From NCBI RefSeq assembly GCF_025362475.1, contig NZ_JANYGH010000005.1, forward strand, positions 186,001-250,000: 64,000 bases of DNA, given 5' to 3'. The notes under the pieces were generated by a model. It saw only the letters and a list, made by a program, of their open reading frames with translations, was not told the origin of the DNA and did no database searches. Made by a program: the position numbers and the translations under genes. This stretch comes from Mucilaginibacter sp. GTDB taxonomy: Bacteria; Bacteroidota; Bacteroidia; Sphingobacteriales; Sphingobacteriaceae. Of this stretch, positions 18,906 through 28,490 are shown piece by piece; the first letter of the stretch is position 1, and each line of letters begins with the position of its first letter.

Positions 18906-21338
18906 ATGCCCGAAACTGTAATACGTGCAACCAGTAAATTTGATTCAGCTGAGCTCAGTTTTGATGATTTTAAACAAATTGTGATTGATGATTACCGTAT
19001 TGGCTACCAAAGCAGGCAAGCCAGTTTAATAGGTAGGAAAGAGGTTTTAACGGGTAAGGCTAAGTTTGGTATTTTTGGTGACGGTAAGGAAGTTGCTCAA
19101 TTGGCTATGGCCAAAGCATTTCGTGCCGGCGATTGGCGCGCAGGATATTATCGTGATCAAACGTTTATGTTTGCTACAGGTATGAGCAACCTGAAAGAGT
19201 TTTTTGCTCAGCTTTATGCTCATCCCGATGTGGAGAAGGATCCTTCATCTGCCGGAAGGCAAATGAACTGCCATTACGCAACCCGTTTTGTGAATGCAGA
19301 TGGTAGCTGGATAAACCAGGCCGAAACCATGAATTGCTCGTCGGATATATCAACAACGGGCGGCCATATGCCGCGTTTGCTGGGTTTGGCCTATGCTTCA
19401 AAATTATATCGACAGAATAAAGAACTGGAATACCTTAAACAATTTTCTGTTGATGGTAATGAGGTAGCTTTTGGCACCATAGGTAATGGTGCAACATCCG
19501 AAGGCGTTTTTTTTGAAGCTTTTAATGCCGCAGGTGTATTGCAGGTACCCATGGCTATTTCTATTTGGGATGATGCTTATGCCATTTCTGTTCCGGCCAA
19601 GCTACAAACCACTAAAGAAGATATCTCAGAAATATTAAAAGGGTTTCAAAGAGAAAATGGCTCAAATGGTTTTGAAATATTTAAAGTAAAAGGCTGGGAT
19701 TACATTGCCCTTTGCGAAACTTATGCACGGGCAATAAAATTATGCCGGGAAGAGCACGTGCCGGTATTGATACACGTTATCGAAATGACACAGCCGCAGG
19801 GCCACTCCAGTTCCGGTTCGCATGAAAGGTACAAAACTAAAGATCGTTTAAATTGGGAAGATGAGAACGATTGCCTGCTAAAAATGCGTCAATGGATGAT
19901 AACATCGGCTATTTCAACACCGCAGGAATTAGATGAACTGGAAGCCGAAGCAAAGAAATATGTGCGTGATTGCCAGCGGGAAGTGGCAAGTGAACTGAAC
20001 GTTATTATTAGTACCGAACTGGAAGAAGCCGCGAACCTTTTAGAACAGTTTGCCGAAAGCGTTTCAGTTAAAAATACGATTGACGAAATTGTAGATACAT
20101 TACGCAAATGCTACGATGCCGGGCGTAAAGATATAGTATCAGCTATACGTAAAACGCTAAGAGCTACCGTACATGAAAATTCTGCAGAACGACAAATATT
20201 GATTGATTGGTTAAATGCCGAAAATGCCAAAAACAAAACCCGCTATAATACCAGGTTGTTTTCTGATACTCCACAATCACCCCTGTATGTTCCGGTAGTA
20301 CCTGTTACTTATAGCGAGGATGCAAAATTGATAGATGGGAGAGAGGTGTTAAATGCCTGTTTTGATGCCAACTTTGAGCGCGATAAAACTATTGTTGCCT
20401 TTGGCGAAGATGTGGGCGCCATTGGTGATGTTAACCAGGGATTCTCGGGATTACAAAGTAAATACGGCGATCTGCGTATTACCGATACCGGTATCAGGGA
20501 AACTACGATCATAGGGCAGGGAATGGGCTTGGCTATGCGCGGCTTAAGGCCAATTGCCGAAATACAATACCTTGATTATCTTATTTACGGCATAACAGTT
20601 ATCTGTGATGATATTGGTAGTCTAAGTTACCGTACTTTCGGTGGGCAAAAAGCGCCGCTCATCATACGTACACGCGGACACAGGCTGGAAGGGATCTGGC
20701 ATTCAGGGTCACCATTGGGTATGATATTAAGTTCGATGCGTGGTTTTCATATTTGTGTACCGCGTAACATGACCCAGGCAGCCGGTATGTACAATACCCT
20801 GCTGCGTGGCGATGAACCCGCGCTGGTTATCGAAAGCCTTAATGGTTATAGGTTAAAAGAAAAGTTACCTGCCAATGTTGGTGAGTTTACCGTGCCTTTA
20901 GGTGTAGCCGAAGTAATGAAGGAAGGCACCGATGTTACTGTTGTATCATACGGTTCAACCTTACGCATTGTATTAGAGGCTGCCGAGGAACTGGAAAAAA
21001 TGGGCATTCACGTCGAAGTTATCGATCCTCAAACACTGTATCCTTTTGATAAAGGATTTGTTTGCGGAACCTCATTGAAGAAAACCAACAAGCTGCTTGT
21101 GGTTGATGAAGATGTACCCGGAGCTGCTTCTGCGTATATCATCCAGCAAATAGTGGAAGGTCAAAAAGGATATTATTCATTGGATTCGCAACCACGCACG
21201 TTAACCGCTAAAGAACACCGCCCACCGTATGGCTCTGATGGTGATTACTTTAGCAAACCATCGTTTGATGATATTGTTGAAGCTGTTTATGCCATTATGA
21301 GCGAAGCAAATCCAGCTAAATTTCCACCGATATTTTAA
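18906..21338 (+). CDS. 2-oxoacid dehydrogenase E1, alpha and beta subunits fused (branched-chain type)
   Basis: 810 aa. N-terminal half (about 1-400) is an E1 alpha subunit with the thiamine diphosphate motif GNGATSEGVFFEAFNAAG, DDAYAISVPA and the regulatory-loop-like HSSSGSHERYK. The C-terminal half (about 475-810) is E1 beta: DKTIVAFGEDVGAIGDVN, GMGLAMRGLRPIAEIQYLDY, HSGSPLGMILSSM, VIDPQTLYPFD, VDEDVPGAAS. The fused form is common in Bacteroidota and usually feeds branched-chain 2-oxoacids, or pyruvate, into acyl-CoA with E2 and E3, which are not nearby. A TAATTTTA promoter-like box lies about 25 bp before the ATG. Confidence 0.9.
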   Translation: MPETVIRATSKFDSAELSFDDFKQIVIDDYRIGYQSRQASLIGRKEVLTGKAKFGIFGDGKEVAQLAMAKAFRAGDWRAGYYRDQTFMFATGMSNLKEFFAQLYAHPDVEKDPSSAGRQMNCHYATRFVNADGSWINQAETMNCSSDISTTGGHMPRLLGLAYASKLYRQNKELEYLKQFSVDGNEVAFGTIGNGATSEGVFFEAFNAAGVLQVPMAISIWDDAYAISVPAKLQTTKEDISEILKGFQRENGSNGFEIFKVKGWDYIALCETYARAIKLCREEHVPVLIHVIEMTQPQGHSSSGSHERYKTKDRLNWEDENDCLLKMRQWMITSAISTPQELDELEAEAKKYVRDCQREVASELNVIISTELEEAANLLEQFAESVSVKNTIDEIVDTLRKCYDAGRKDIVSAIRKTLRATVHENSAERQILIDWLNAENAKNKTRYNTRLFSDTPQSPLYVPVVPVTYSEDAKLIDGREVLNACFDANFERDKTIVAFGEDVGAIGDVNQGFSGLQSKYGDLRITDTGIRETTIIGQGMGLAMRGLRPIAEIQYLDYLIYGITVICDDIGSLSYRTFGGQKAPLIIRTRGHRLEGIWHSGSPLGMILSSMRGFHICVPRNMTQAAGMYNTLLRGDEPALVIESLNGYRLKEKLPANVGEFTVPLGVAEVMKEGTDVTVVSYGSTLRIVLEAAEELEKMGIHVEVIDPQTLYPFDKGFVCGTSLKKTNKLLVVDEDVPGAASAYIIQQIVEGQKGYYSLDSQPRTLTAKEHRPPYGSDGDYFSKPSFDDIVEAVYAIMSEANPAKFPPIF

Positions 21339-21348
21339 AGAAGAATCA

Positions 21349-21664
21349 AGAGTTAAGAGTCAGGAATCAAGAGAAGCGCGCCAGCAATTTATAGGTTTTT
21401 GACTCTTAATTTTTAGTGACTGTCTAAAAATATAAAACAGGGCGTCATTGCGAGGTACGAAGCAATCCCGAACTCTGCAGATCCAATTTGCAAAGCTACT
21501 CTGTAAGGCGGGGATTGCTATGTTACAGCAATGACGCGTGGGTGTGTGCTTCATTAGAAGTCTAAAAACATTTAATAAATCATTTTTAGACAGCCTCTTA
21601 CTCATTCCAAATTAACTTAGACAAACAATCCTTTTTACAGTCTTAATTCTTGACTCTTAACTCT
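21349..21664. repeat. Nested inverted repeats (MITE-like with a REP-like core)
   Basis: Three nested inverted pairs fill the gap. Outer: AGAGTTAAGAGTCA at 21349-21362 against its complement at 21651-21664. Middle: CTGTCTAAAAAT at 21420-21431 against 21582-21593, whose outward ends (GAGGCTGTCTAAAAATGA on the right) resemble IS termini. Inner: CGTCATTGCGAGGTACGAAG at 21443 against a diverged copy ending at 21537. No transposase. A second copy of the inner element is at 29616-29712, and a piece of the outer sequence recurs inside aroA. Confidence 0.75.
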
Positions 21665-21700
21665 TTATTCTTCATTTTTAACTCTTGATTCTCATTTACC

Positions 21701-22282
21701 ATGCATTCTACAGATTTCGCAACAATATCTAATATCATACAAACCCGCCGCAGCATTAAGCCCAACATGATGAATGGGCATAAAGCGCCTAATGGTCATA
21801 TTGCAGCCTTACTTGAGCTTGCAGATTGGGCGCCAACTCATGGCTTTACCGAACCCTGGCGCTTTGTTGTATATGAAAACCCAGCAGAGTTTTGCCATCA
21901 ACATGCCGAACTATACAAACAAAGTGTAAGCCAGGAAGATTTTAACGAAACTGTTTTTAATAATATGTTGCACCAGGGGGATAAAGTTTCGCATGCTATT
22001 ATTGCCATTATGCAGCGTGGCGATTTGCCAAAAATCCCCCCGTTTGAGGAAGTTGCGGCGGTTTCCAGCGCTGTTTAAAACATACTACTCGGCGCTACGG
22101 CATTAAGTATGGCTTCATTCTGGAGTACGGGAGGCTTAATACTAAAACCTGCCATGAAGCGTTTCTTACAATTACGGGATGAGGATCAGGTAATTGGTGT
22201 ACTATACCTTGGTTATGCAGATCATCATCCGGAAGGAAAAAGAAACATTCCCCTCGAAAGCAAAATAAAATGGGTAAAATAA
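21701..22282 (+). pseudogene. Nitroreductase-family gene interrupted by one in-frame stop
   Basis: Codons 1-125 encode a nitroreductase-like flavoprotein N-terminus (IIQTRRSIKP, LLELADWAPTHGFTEPWRF, EEVAAVSSAV). Then TAA at 22076-22078 stands where relatives usually have Gln (SSAVQN). The same frame continues without a further stop for 67 codons to TAA at 22280-22282 with the expected C-terminus (LLGATALSMASFWSTGG, LKPAMKRFL, DEDQVIGVLYLGY). One C-to-T change would explain it. The 125-residue product would lack the C-terminal FMN and dimer part. A sequencing error cannot be excluded. Confidence 0.85.
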
Positions 22283-22402
22283 AGGAATTAAAACCTTTTT
22301 ATTTTAGCGTCGTATAAGTGACTCTTAATTTCTTCATTAATAATTAAATTTCATTTTAGTAAAAAAGAATATTAAAATGACTTTTTTTTAAATAGAAAAT
22401 TA

Positions 22403-22410
22403 TACATTTG
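22403..22410 (+). promoter_or_regulatory. -7 element before the L,D-transpeptidase-like gene
   Basis: TACATTTG is an exact TAnnTTTG match, about 92 bp before the ATG at 22502. No TTTG is seen at the -33 position, so the call is weak. Confidence 0.4.
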
Positions 22411-22501
22411 TAATTGTTCGGTTCCTAATGCTGTTCAATTCCTAAATCCTAAGCCTGTTACTGATTTTACTATTTGATTAAAATTTAACTCAAAAACAAG
22501 T

Positions 22502-23287
22502 ATGAGGAAGTATTTTTGGTGTATAACGTTAGCGGTCTTATTTTTCTCAGCAACCATTATTGGTTGGAGATCTCCGGCTTCGACCAAAATAAAAGGAGGG
22601 ATAAATTCAAGCCTTTCTGCAAAAGAATTATTTAACCAGTACGTTAATAGCCTATATATTGCAGCTAACTTACAGGAATCAGGATTAACGTTTGATGTGT
22701 TTGAAAAAGCGGTTACGGGTTACACTAACTTAAAACTTGCCCATAAACTCTCGCAAAATAATGCAGTGCTTACGGTTGTTGATTTTACCAAATCGAGCCG
22801 CGAAAAGCGCATGTGGATCATTAATCTATTTAGCAAACAATTGCTTCTTAATACCTGGGTTGCTCACGGCCAGGGAAGCGGAATGGAAATGGCCAATCAG
22901 TTTTCTGATCTTAACGATTCGCATCAAAGCAGCCTGGGGTTTTACTTGGCTGATGATATTTATATGGGGAAACACGGCCGTTCTTTACGTTTGGATGGAT
23001 TGGATACAGGGTTTAACATTAGCGCCCGTAAACGTGGTATTGTTGTTCATGCTGCAGATTATGTTGGGCAGGACGCAATTAACCAAATGGGACGTTTAGG
23101 TCGTAGTTTTGGTTGCCCGGCCGTATCTCCCGATGTTGCTGATTTTGTGATCAATACAATCCAGGGCAAATCCGTGTTTTTTATCAATGGCAATGATAAT
23201 GGGTATACCTCAAAATATCTTGACGAAACCGCACCCTTAAACCAGGTTGCGGCCGATACAACATCATTTGATATAACGAAACTTTAA
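22502..23287 (+). CDS. Murein L,D-transpeptidase catalytic-domain family protein
   Basis: 261 aa. N-terminal hydrophobic signal (about residues 6-22). Conserved blocks of this YkuD-related family: LTVVDFTKSSREKRMWIINL, VAHGQGSGME, FSDLNDSHQSSLGFYL, LDGLDTGFN, GIVVHAAD with His183 and RSFGCPAVS with the likely catalytic Cys205. Predicted periplasmic enzyme of cell-wall crosslinking or turnover. It is a single gene with its own terminator and converges on a canonical L,D-transpeptidase gene. Confidence 0.85.
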   Translation: MRKYFWCITLAVLFFSATIIGWRSPASTKIKGGINSSLSAKELFNQYVNSLYIAANLQESGLTFDVFEKAVTGYTNLKLAHKLSQNNAVLTVVDFTKSSREKRMWIINLFSKQLLLNTWVAHGQGSGMEMANQFSDLNDSHQSSLGFYLADDIYMGKHGRSLRLDGLDTGFNISARKRGIVVHAADYVGQDAINQMGRLGRSFGCPAVSPDVADFVINTIQGKSVFFINGNDNGYTSKYLDETAPLNQVAADTTSFDITKL

Positions 23288-23308
23288 ATACTTATCCTTT
23301 TAAATTTA

Positions 23309-23339
23309 ATGCCTGGCTTTAATCAGCCGGGCATTTTTA
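23309..23339 (+). terminator. Terminator after the L,D-transpeptidase-like gene
   Basis: AATGCCTGGCT, short loop, AGCCGGGCATT and TTT. It may also serve the convergent gene on the other strand. Confidence 0.8.
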
Positions 23340-24878
23340 TTTGCCCATGATTTTTTGAAGATGAGCGTAAAGTACAATATCCAATCCATATACATCCGGG
23401 CGATATTGCAAAGTGCCATTTTCATCTGCCCAACAAGTAACGTAAGTTATATAAATAGGGGTCTTTTTGGGCAGAGAGATACTTGTGGGTTCGGGGTTAT
23501 CCTCGCTCATGTCCTTTATTATGGTATCCAGGTTTTCGCCCTCTCCAAAAAGATTTTTAGCCAATGCCTGCGGATCTCCCAATCGCACACAACCATGGCT
23601 CACGGCACGCATACTTTGCCTGAAGGCAGCTTTCGCAGGCGTATCATGAAGGTAAACACTGCTCTTATTCTTGAACAGGAATTTGATTTTACCCAATGAA
23701 TTATCATCACCCGGGCGTTGTTTAAAATCATATTCCAGGTTGTCTTTTGTTATGGTCGACCAGTCAATATCTTCCGGATCTTCCACCAAATTGCCATCTT
23801 TATATACATCAATATTTTTGTTTGATAGGTAATACCTGTCTTTGGCTGCTTCAACAATGATCTCTTTGGTGGCTATGCTTTGCGGGATATTCCAAACAGG
23901 GTTTACATCAACACTATGTATCAAACTGTTAAGTTGCGGCGTTTCGCGCGGAAAAGGTTTATCAATTTTGGCTGTATCTCCAAACCGGATCAGTGATTCT
24001 TCCTTGTTCATGTTACGTCCCTGGCCAACACAAACTTTCATGTTTAATACCGATTTACCATCTTCAAATACATCAAGGCGATAGTCGGGTATGTTAACGT
24101 ATACATATTTAGGTTCATAAGGTTTATTCCTCCAGCGTAAACGTTCCAGGTTAACCATTAAATAACGTTGTGTTTCTTCTTTTGATAGCCCGGGTAATGC
24201 TTCGCCACTAACAAATGCTTTCTGTAAGGCAATATATTGTGGGTTTTTAGGCTGGATACTGTCAAGATAGGCTTGGATGCTGTTAGCTGTAAACACTGCC
24301 TTCGTGGATGTACTATCAGGCCGTTTGGTTGCCACAAAGTATCTTGAATATATTTTTTTAGGATTGATTACCCCAAACTGAATTGCGTTGGCGTATTTGG
24401 TTAGTGTGCTTGCGGTAAGTAATTCCAGCTTTGCAAGGTCATGATATGCTTCATCAATTGTTTTTATCTTCTTATCATCATGAAATTTAGCTATCAAAGC
24501 TTTAAGTTCATTAGGGCTAAATAAGCTTGAATCTAATCCGTGTTCGTTAGCTTTATTATAATACTGGGGTATCGCATCCAGATCGCCATTGCTTAAATGG
24601 TTTAATACAAACGTAGGTTGATAATCATTAGCCTTATAATATGCTTCTATAACTGGTTCATTAACCAACTTCGATTTTTCGGCAGCCAATTCCTTTTTAA
24701 ATACTTCGGCATAAGCTTCGGGGTCAACATCTTTAAAAACTTTGTTTTTCGTTATTTTGAAAAGCTCGTCGGCCATTTCAGAGTGCTTTTTTTTACAGCT
24801 TTGAAAAGTAAGCGCTAACACAAATAAGGAAAGTAATATTAGGGAGAGAGGGGCTTTATTTGTCGTGACAGAAGGCAT
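23337..24878 (-). CDS. L,D-transpeptidase, LdtD/YcbB type, lipoprotein
   Basis: 513 aa. N-terminal lipoprotein-like signal (LFVLALTFQSCKKK, Cys28). Middle: the LdtD scaffold (YYKANDYQPTFVLNHL; MVNLERLRWRN; YVYVNIPDYRLDVFEDG). C-terminal YkuD domain with IHSVDVNPVWNIPQSIATKE, VYLHDTPAKAAF and the active-site motif SHGCVRLGD (His428, Cys430). It forms 3-3 peptidoglycan crosslinks or attaches proteins in the periplasm. The peptidoglycan-binding domain of the E. coli enzyme is not obvious. Compare the inactive paralogue at 46587-47990. Confidence 0.9.
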   Translation of the reverse strand: MPSVTTNKAPLSLILLSLFVLALTFQSCKKKHSEMADELFKITKNKVFKDVDPEAYAEVFKKELAAEKSKLVNEPVIEAYYKANDYQPTFVLNHLSNGDLDAIPQYYNKANEHGLDSSLFSPNELKALIAKFHDDKKIKTIDEAYHDLAKLELLTASTLTKYANAIQFGVINPKKIYSRYFVATKRPDSTSTKAVFTANSIQAYLDSIQPKNPQYIALQKAFVSGEALPGLSKEETQRYLMVNLERLRWRNKPYEPKYVYVNIPDYRLDVFEDGKSVLNMKVCVGQGRNMNKEESLIRFGDTAKIDKPFPRETPQLNSLIHSVDVNPVWNIPQSIATKEIIVEAAKDRYYLSNKNIDVYKDGNLVEDPEDIDWSTITKDNLEYDFKQRPGDDNSLGKIKFLFKNKSSVYLHDTPAKAAFRQSMRAVSHGCVRLGDPQALAKNLFGEGENLDTIIKDMSEDNPEPTSISLPKKTPIYITYVTCWADENGTLQYRPDVYGLDIVLYAHLQKIMGK

Positions 24879-25010
24879 AAAAATGTAATTCAGTTAAATA
24901 CGTGTCATCAATAGCAATAGCCGTACCACAAAGCGTGTAAGTTTTTAATTAAATTTGAAATCAGACAAATTATCAGCAATATTGAATCAATCACACCCAG
25001 TCACTACAAA

Positions 25011-26021
25011 ATGAAAAATTGTTTATTGTTCACTTTAATCTGTTTGCTGCCAGTTTGCGCTTTTTCTCAAAGCTTTAAACCAGTGAATAAGAATGCATCC
25101 CCTGAGGCAGTTAAGTTATTATCTTTTCTATATGATATCAAAGGAAAGCACATCCTATCGGGCCAGCAGAACTACAATAGTGATCTGAATATATTTTCGG
25201 ACAGTGCAAAGGCTATTTCCGGACAATACCCGGCTTTGTGGGGATCTGATTTCATGTTATGGGGAGATAAAGACCTTGGCCAGAAACTGGTTGATGAGGC
25301 TATAAAGAAATGGGCCGATGGTTACTTGGTTACCATTATGTGGCATGAGGGGCGGCCAATAGACAATCCTCCTTATGATTGGAAGCAAAGTATTCAGGGG
25401 AAACTGACAGATGCCCAGTGGACAGAATTGACAACCCCAAATACGCCTTTAAATAAAAAATGGCTTGCAGATATTGATAAGGAAGCAGGTTATCTTAAAC
25501 AATTGCGGGATGCGCATGTGCCTGTTTTATGGCGCCCATATCATGAAATGAATGGAGTTTGGTTTTGGTGGGGCGATAAAAAAGGCGAGAATGGCATCAT
25601 AAAGCTTTGGAAAATGATGTATGACCGGTATACCAATTATCACCATTTAAATAACCTGGTATGGGTTTGGGGCGCAAACGGTTTACGTGATATTCCTAAA
25701 GATGAGGCCAATGATTATAAGTTGTATTATCCTGGCGCCAACTACGTAGATATTTTGGGATCAGATGTGTACCATTTTGATTATGAGCAGAAAGATTACA
25801 ATGAATTGCTTAAGCTTGCTAATGGCAAATTAATAGTACTTGGCGAAACAGGTGAATTACCTAAACCGGAAGTTCTTGCGGCGCAACCCGAATGGGCCTG
25901 GTTTATGGTGTGGACAAGTTGGTTATGGACAGATAATACGCATGATAGGGTAAAAGAGATTTATGGACTACCACAAACCCTAAATCATGATGAAGTTAAA
26001 ACAATGCTCCTGAAAAAATAA
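25011..26021 (+). CDS. Secreted glycoside hydrolase family 26 (beta-mannanase-like)
   Basis: 336 aa. Signal peptide MKNCLLFTLICLLPVCAFS. GH26 barrel: KHILSGQQNY, TIMWHEGRP, and the acid/base motif VLWRPYHEMNGVWFWWG with Glu179; the nucleophile is likely Glu279 in VLGETGE, followed by WAWFMVWTSW. Family members cut beta-1,4-mannans, or related glucans. Its stop overlaps the start of the DinB gene (TAATG), so the two are translated from one message. No SusC/SusD pair is nearby. Confidence 0.9.
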   Translation: MKNCLLFTLICLLPVCAFSQSFKPVNKNASPEAVKLLSFLYDIKGKHILSGQQNYNSDLNIFSDSAKAISGQYPALWGSDFMLWGDKDLGQKLVDEAIKKWADGYLVTIMWHEGRPIDNPPYDWKQSIQGKLTDAQWTELTTPNTPLNKKWLADIDKEAGYLKQLRDAHVPVLWRPYHEMNGVWFWWGDKKGENGIIKLWKMMYDRYTNYHHLNNLVWVWGANGLRDIPKDEANDYKLYYPGANYVDILGSDVYHFDYEQKDYNELLKLANGKLIVLGETGELPKPEVLAAQPEWAWFMVWTSWLWTDNTHDRVKEIYGLPQTLNHDEVKTMLLKK

Positions 26022-26527
26022 TGGCAGATAAATTACCAGAAGTTTGGCTCCGTGGCCCTTTGAGCAATATGCCCTCCCTGGTGCAACCGGTAGCGCATGC
26101 ACTCCTGCAGGCCAGGGAGGAGCTGAATGAATTGATGAATAAATTCCCCGAAGCTTTGTTGTGGGATAAAGTTGCAGGTATGGCGTCGCCTGGATTTCAT
26201 TTGCAACATTTATCGGGAGTATTAGACCGACTTTTTACTTACGCAAAAGGGGAAGGGCTTACCCAAAAGCAGCTGGAGTATTTATCGGCTGAAGGAAAAC
26301 CTGCCGATAATATAAGCGTAAACCTGCTTGTTGAACAATTTAACTTGCAGGTTGATAAAGCGTTAAAGCAATTATCCGAAACAGACGAATCTATATTAAC
26401 GGAGATAAGAGGAGTGGGGCGTTCGCAAATTCCGTCAACCGTTATCGGCCTTTATACGCATGCGGCAGAGCATACTATGCGGCACCTGGGGCAGTTATTA
26501 GTTACCGTTAAAGTGCTTACAGCTTAA
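26021..26527 (+). CDS. DinB-like (DfsB/YfiT superfamily) four-helix protein
   Basis: 168 aa, four-helix bundle. The metal-site histidines fit HLQHLSGVLDRLF and YTHAAEHTMRHLGQL. Members are metal-dependent thiol transferases or related enzymes of mostly unknown substrate. Start codon overlaps the GH26 stop, an unrelated-looking partner. Confidence 0.8.
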   Translation: MADKLPEVWLRGPLSNMPSLVQPVAHALLQAREELNELMNKFPEALLWDKVAGMASPGFHLQHLSGVLDRLFTYAKGEGLTQKQLEYLSAEGKPADNISVNLLVEQFNLQVDKALKQLSETDESILTEIRGVGRSQIPSTVIGLYTHAAEHTMRHLGQLLVTVKVLTA

Positions 26528-26532
26528 GCCAG

Positions 26533-27159
26533 TTAAGAGAATATTACTACCGCATCTTTCAGGTTTTTTGATGAGTGCGTTGCCGGCGCGTTTTGATGCC
26601 TGCTTTCTGGATCGAATAAAAAGGTATCAATACCTAAAGAAATTGCCGCTTTTATTTCTGATTCAGGATCGTCGCCGATAATCAACAATTCTTCGGGCAG
26701 GTAATTGTTGACATTCATTATCATGGTGAAAATATCTTTTTTAGTGTTGGCGGATACTTCGGGATCAACAATGTAAATTGCTTTAAAATCTTCCTCGATA
26801 CCTAATTGTTTTATTTTGCTCCACTGCAATTTGGTAAAGCCTGTAGTTACTAAAAACTTATCTATTTTAATTTCACTGATGTATTTATACTCATCATAGG
26901 GCTGCATAGGCAGGGAGTATTCAAGATTTTTAAGCATTTCAAGACCCTTGTTCTTTGCCGCGTCGCTAAAATTGAATTTTTCGGCAACCTGGTGATACGG
27001 CCTTCTTTTCATTTCTTCCTTTACCTTTTCTACCTCTTCCAAACCTATTTCTTCGGCAAGGCTATCCACAAATCCAAAAACTTTATTAAATAGATTATCG
27101 GCAATTGAACTCACCGGGTATATGGTATTATCGAGGTCTAATATGATAGCTTTTTTCAT
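26533..27159 (-). CDS. HAD-superfamily hydrolase
   Basis: 208 aa. HAD motif I DLDNTIYPV with the nucleophile Asp8, motif II Thr in FLVTTGF, motif III Lys in the TNTKKD region, and motif IV LLIIGDDPESEI. The helical cap fits pyrimidine 5'-nucleotidase-like members (subfamily IA). Substrate unknown. The stop of the upstream MFS gene and this start are 2 bp apart or overlap, so they are one operon. Confidence 0.88.
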   Translation of the reverse strand: MKKAIILDLDNTIYPVSSIADNLFNKVFGFVDSLAEEIGLEEVEKVKEEMKRRPYHQVAEKFNFSDAAKNKGLEMLKNLEYSLPMQPYDEYKYISEIKIDKFLVTTGFTKLQWSKIKQLGIEEDFKAIYIVDPEVSANTKKDIFTMIMNVNNYLPEELLIIGDDPESEIKAAISLGIDTFLFDPESRHQNAPATHSSKNLKDAVVIFS

Positions 27160-27160
27160 T

Positions 27161-28399
27161 TTAAATAGATTGATCGGTTATGATGGCCTCTGCTTTGTTT
27201 TTTATATTGAATTTTTTCAAAAAATAATATCCGGTGGATACAAACAGGCACACGGCTCCCAATATCCACCACAATGTATCAAAACCGCCGTAAGCGATGA
27301 TCTGGCTACCTGCTGCCGGCGCAATGATCTGCGCCGCAGACCATGACATGCTGTAGAGCGCCGCATACTCGCCACGATTACTGTTGGTGGTGCGGCTGAG
27401 CCAAAACGTGTTCATAAAAGGCATGCTGATTATTTCGCCAAGGGTCATCAGCGATACAATGAATATAGCCACAAAAGCCGTATGAGGTAGTAAATTTAAT
27501 AACACAAAGCTTAATCCCGAAACCAAAACACCAATCCTGATGTAGGTGAGCGGGTCTCTTTTGCCATCTAATTTATGCACCAGTATCATCTCAATAAGTA
27601 CAATGATTATCCCGTTTAACGCCAGCAAAAAACCTATAAACCTGACGCTAAAATGCCATTGAATTTTATAAAATACAGGCTGCATTATAAAAAACTGGAA
27701 GAAACAGATGGAGAATAATGTTCCCAGGGCGATGAATACCAGGTAAATATGATCAGAGTAGGCAGATTTTGCTACGATGACTTCTTTAATAGCTTCTACC
27801 GATTTCCTGATCTTTGAACGGGGCATTAACGTTAATAATAATAATCCTGCAAAAATATTTGTACAGCCATCAACCCAAAAAAGTGAATGATAGCTGTATG
27901 AAGCTAATAAGCCGCCCAGGCCACCGCCAAATGCCCAGCCAAGGTTGGCAGCCAACCGGTTTAAAGAATAGGAGCGGGTTGTATTTTGTTCGCTGCTATA
28001 GTGCGCTATTGCGGCGGAGTTTGCCGGTCTGAAGGATTCATTACAAATGCTCAATATAAAAGTGCCTATACCCACACTTATAAATGTATGCTGAAAATCT
28101 AAAATAATAAACATGACACCGCCAAGCAGCAAAGCACCAACCTGGATATCATAAAAACCAATTTTATCTGATAGCCGACCACCTATAAATGCCCCCGATA
28201 TAGCGCCGACACCGAAAATAGCCATGATCCATCCCGATTGTACAATGGTAAAATGTAGTTGCTGAATGGTGTAAATGCTCATAAAGGGTACAACCATTGT
28301 TCCGCTCCGGTTAATAAACATCACCAGGCTAAGGTACCAGCTGTTTTTAGAGAGTCCGCTATAGGCTTGTTTGTATGATTGGATGAGAAGGGTAAGCAT
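27161..28399 (-). CDS. Major facilitator superfamily transporter
   Basis: 412 aa, about 12 hydrophobic segments. The MFS loop 2-3 motif appears as GGRLSDKIGFYDIQV (compare GxLaDrxGrkxxl). The helix pattern resembles multidrug efflux members such as MdtH/YfcJ, but the substrate cannot be inferred. Forms a two-gene unit with the HAD hydrolase downstream. Confidence 0.88.
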   Translation of the reverse strand: MLTLLIQSYKQAYSGLSKNSWYLSLVMFINRSGTMVVPFMSIYTIQQLHFTIVQSGWIMAIFGVGAISGAFIGGRLSDKIGFYDIQVGALLLGGVMFIILDFQHTFISVGIGTFILSICNESFRPANSAAIAHYSSEQNTTRSYSLNRLAANLGWAFGGGLGGLLASYSYHSLFWVDGCTNIFAGLLLLTLMPRSKIRKSVEAIKEVIVAKSAYSDHIYLVFIALGTLFSICFFQFFIMQPVFYKIQWHFSVRFIGFLLALNGIIIVLIEMILVHKLDGKRDPLTYIRIGVLVSGLSFVLLNLLPHTAFVAIFIVSLMTLGEIISMPFMNTFWLSRTTNSNRGEYAALYSMSWSAAQIIAPAAGSQIIAYGGFDTLWWILGAVCLFVSTGYYFLKKFNIKNKAEAIITDQSI

Positions 28400-28435
28400 T
28401 TAATCAAAGATAAATATAAGCTTAAAACCAAAAGC

Positions 28436-28466
28436 AAAAAGCCCAAAGCTTTTTTGCTTCGGGCTT
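28436..28466 (-). terminator. Terminator after aroC
   Basis: Minus strand AAGCCCGAAGC, A-rich loop, GCTTTGGGCTTTTT. It lies 25 bp past the aroC stop and separates aroC from the MFS gene. Confidence 0.85.
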
Positions 28467-28490
28467 GTAATAAATTTAGATTCAGGATTT

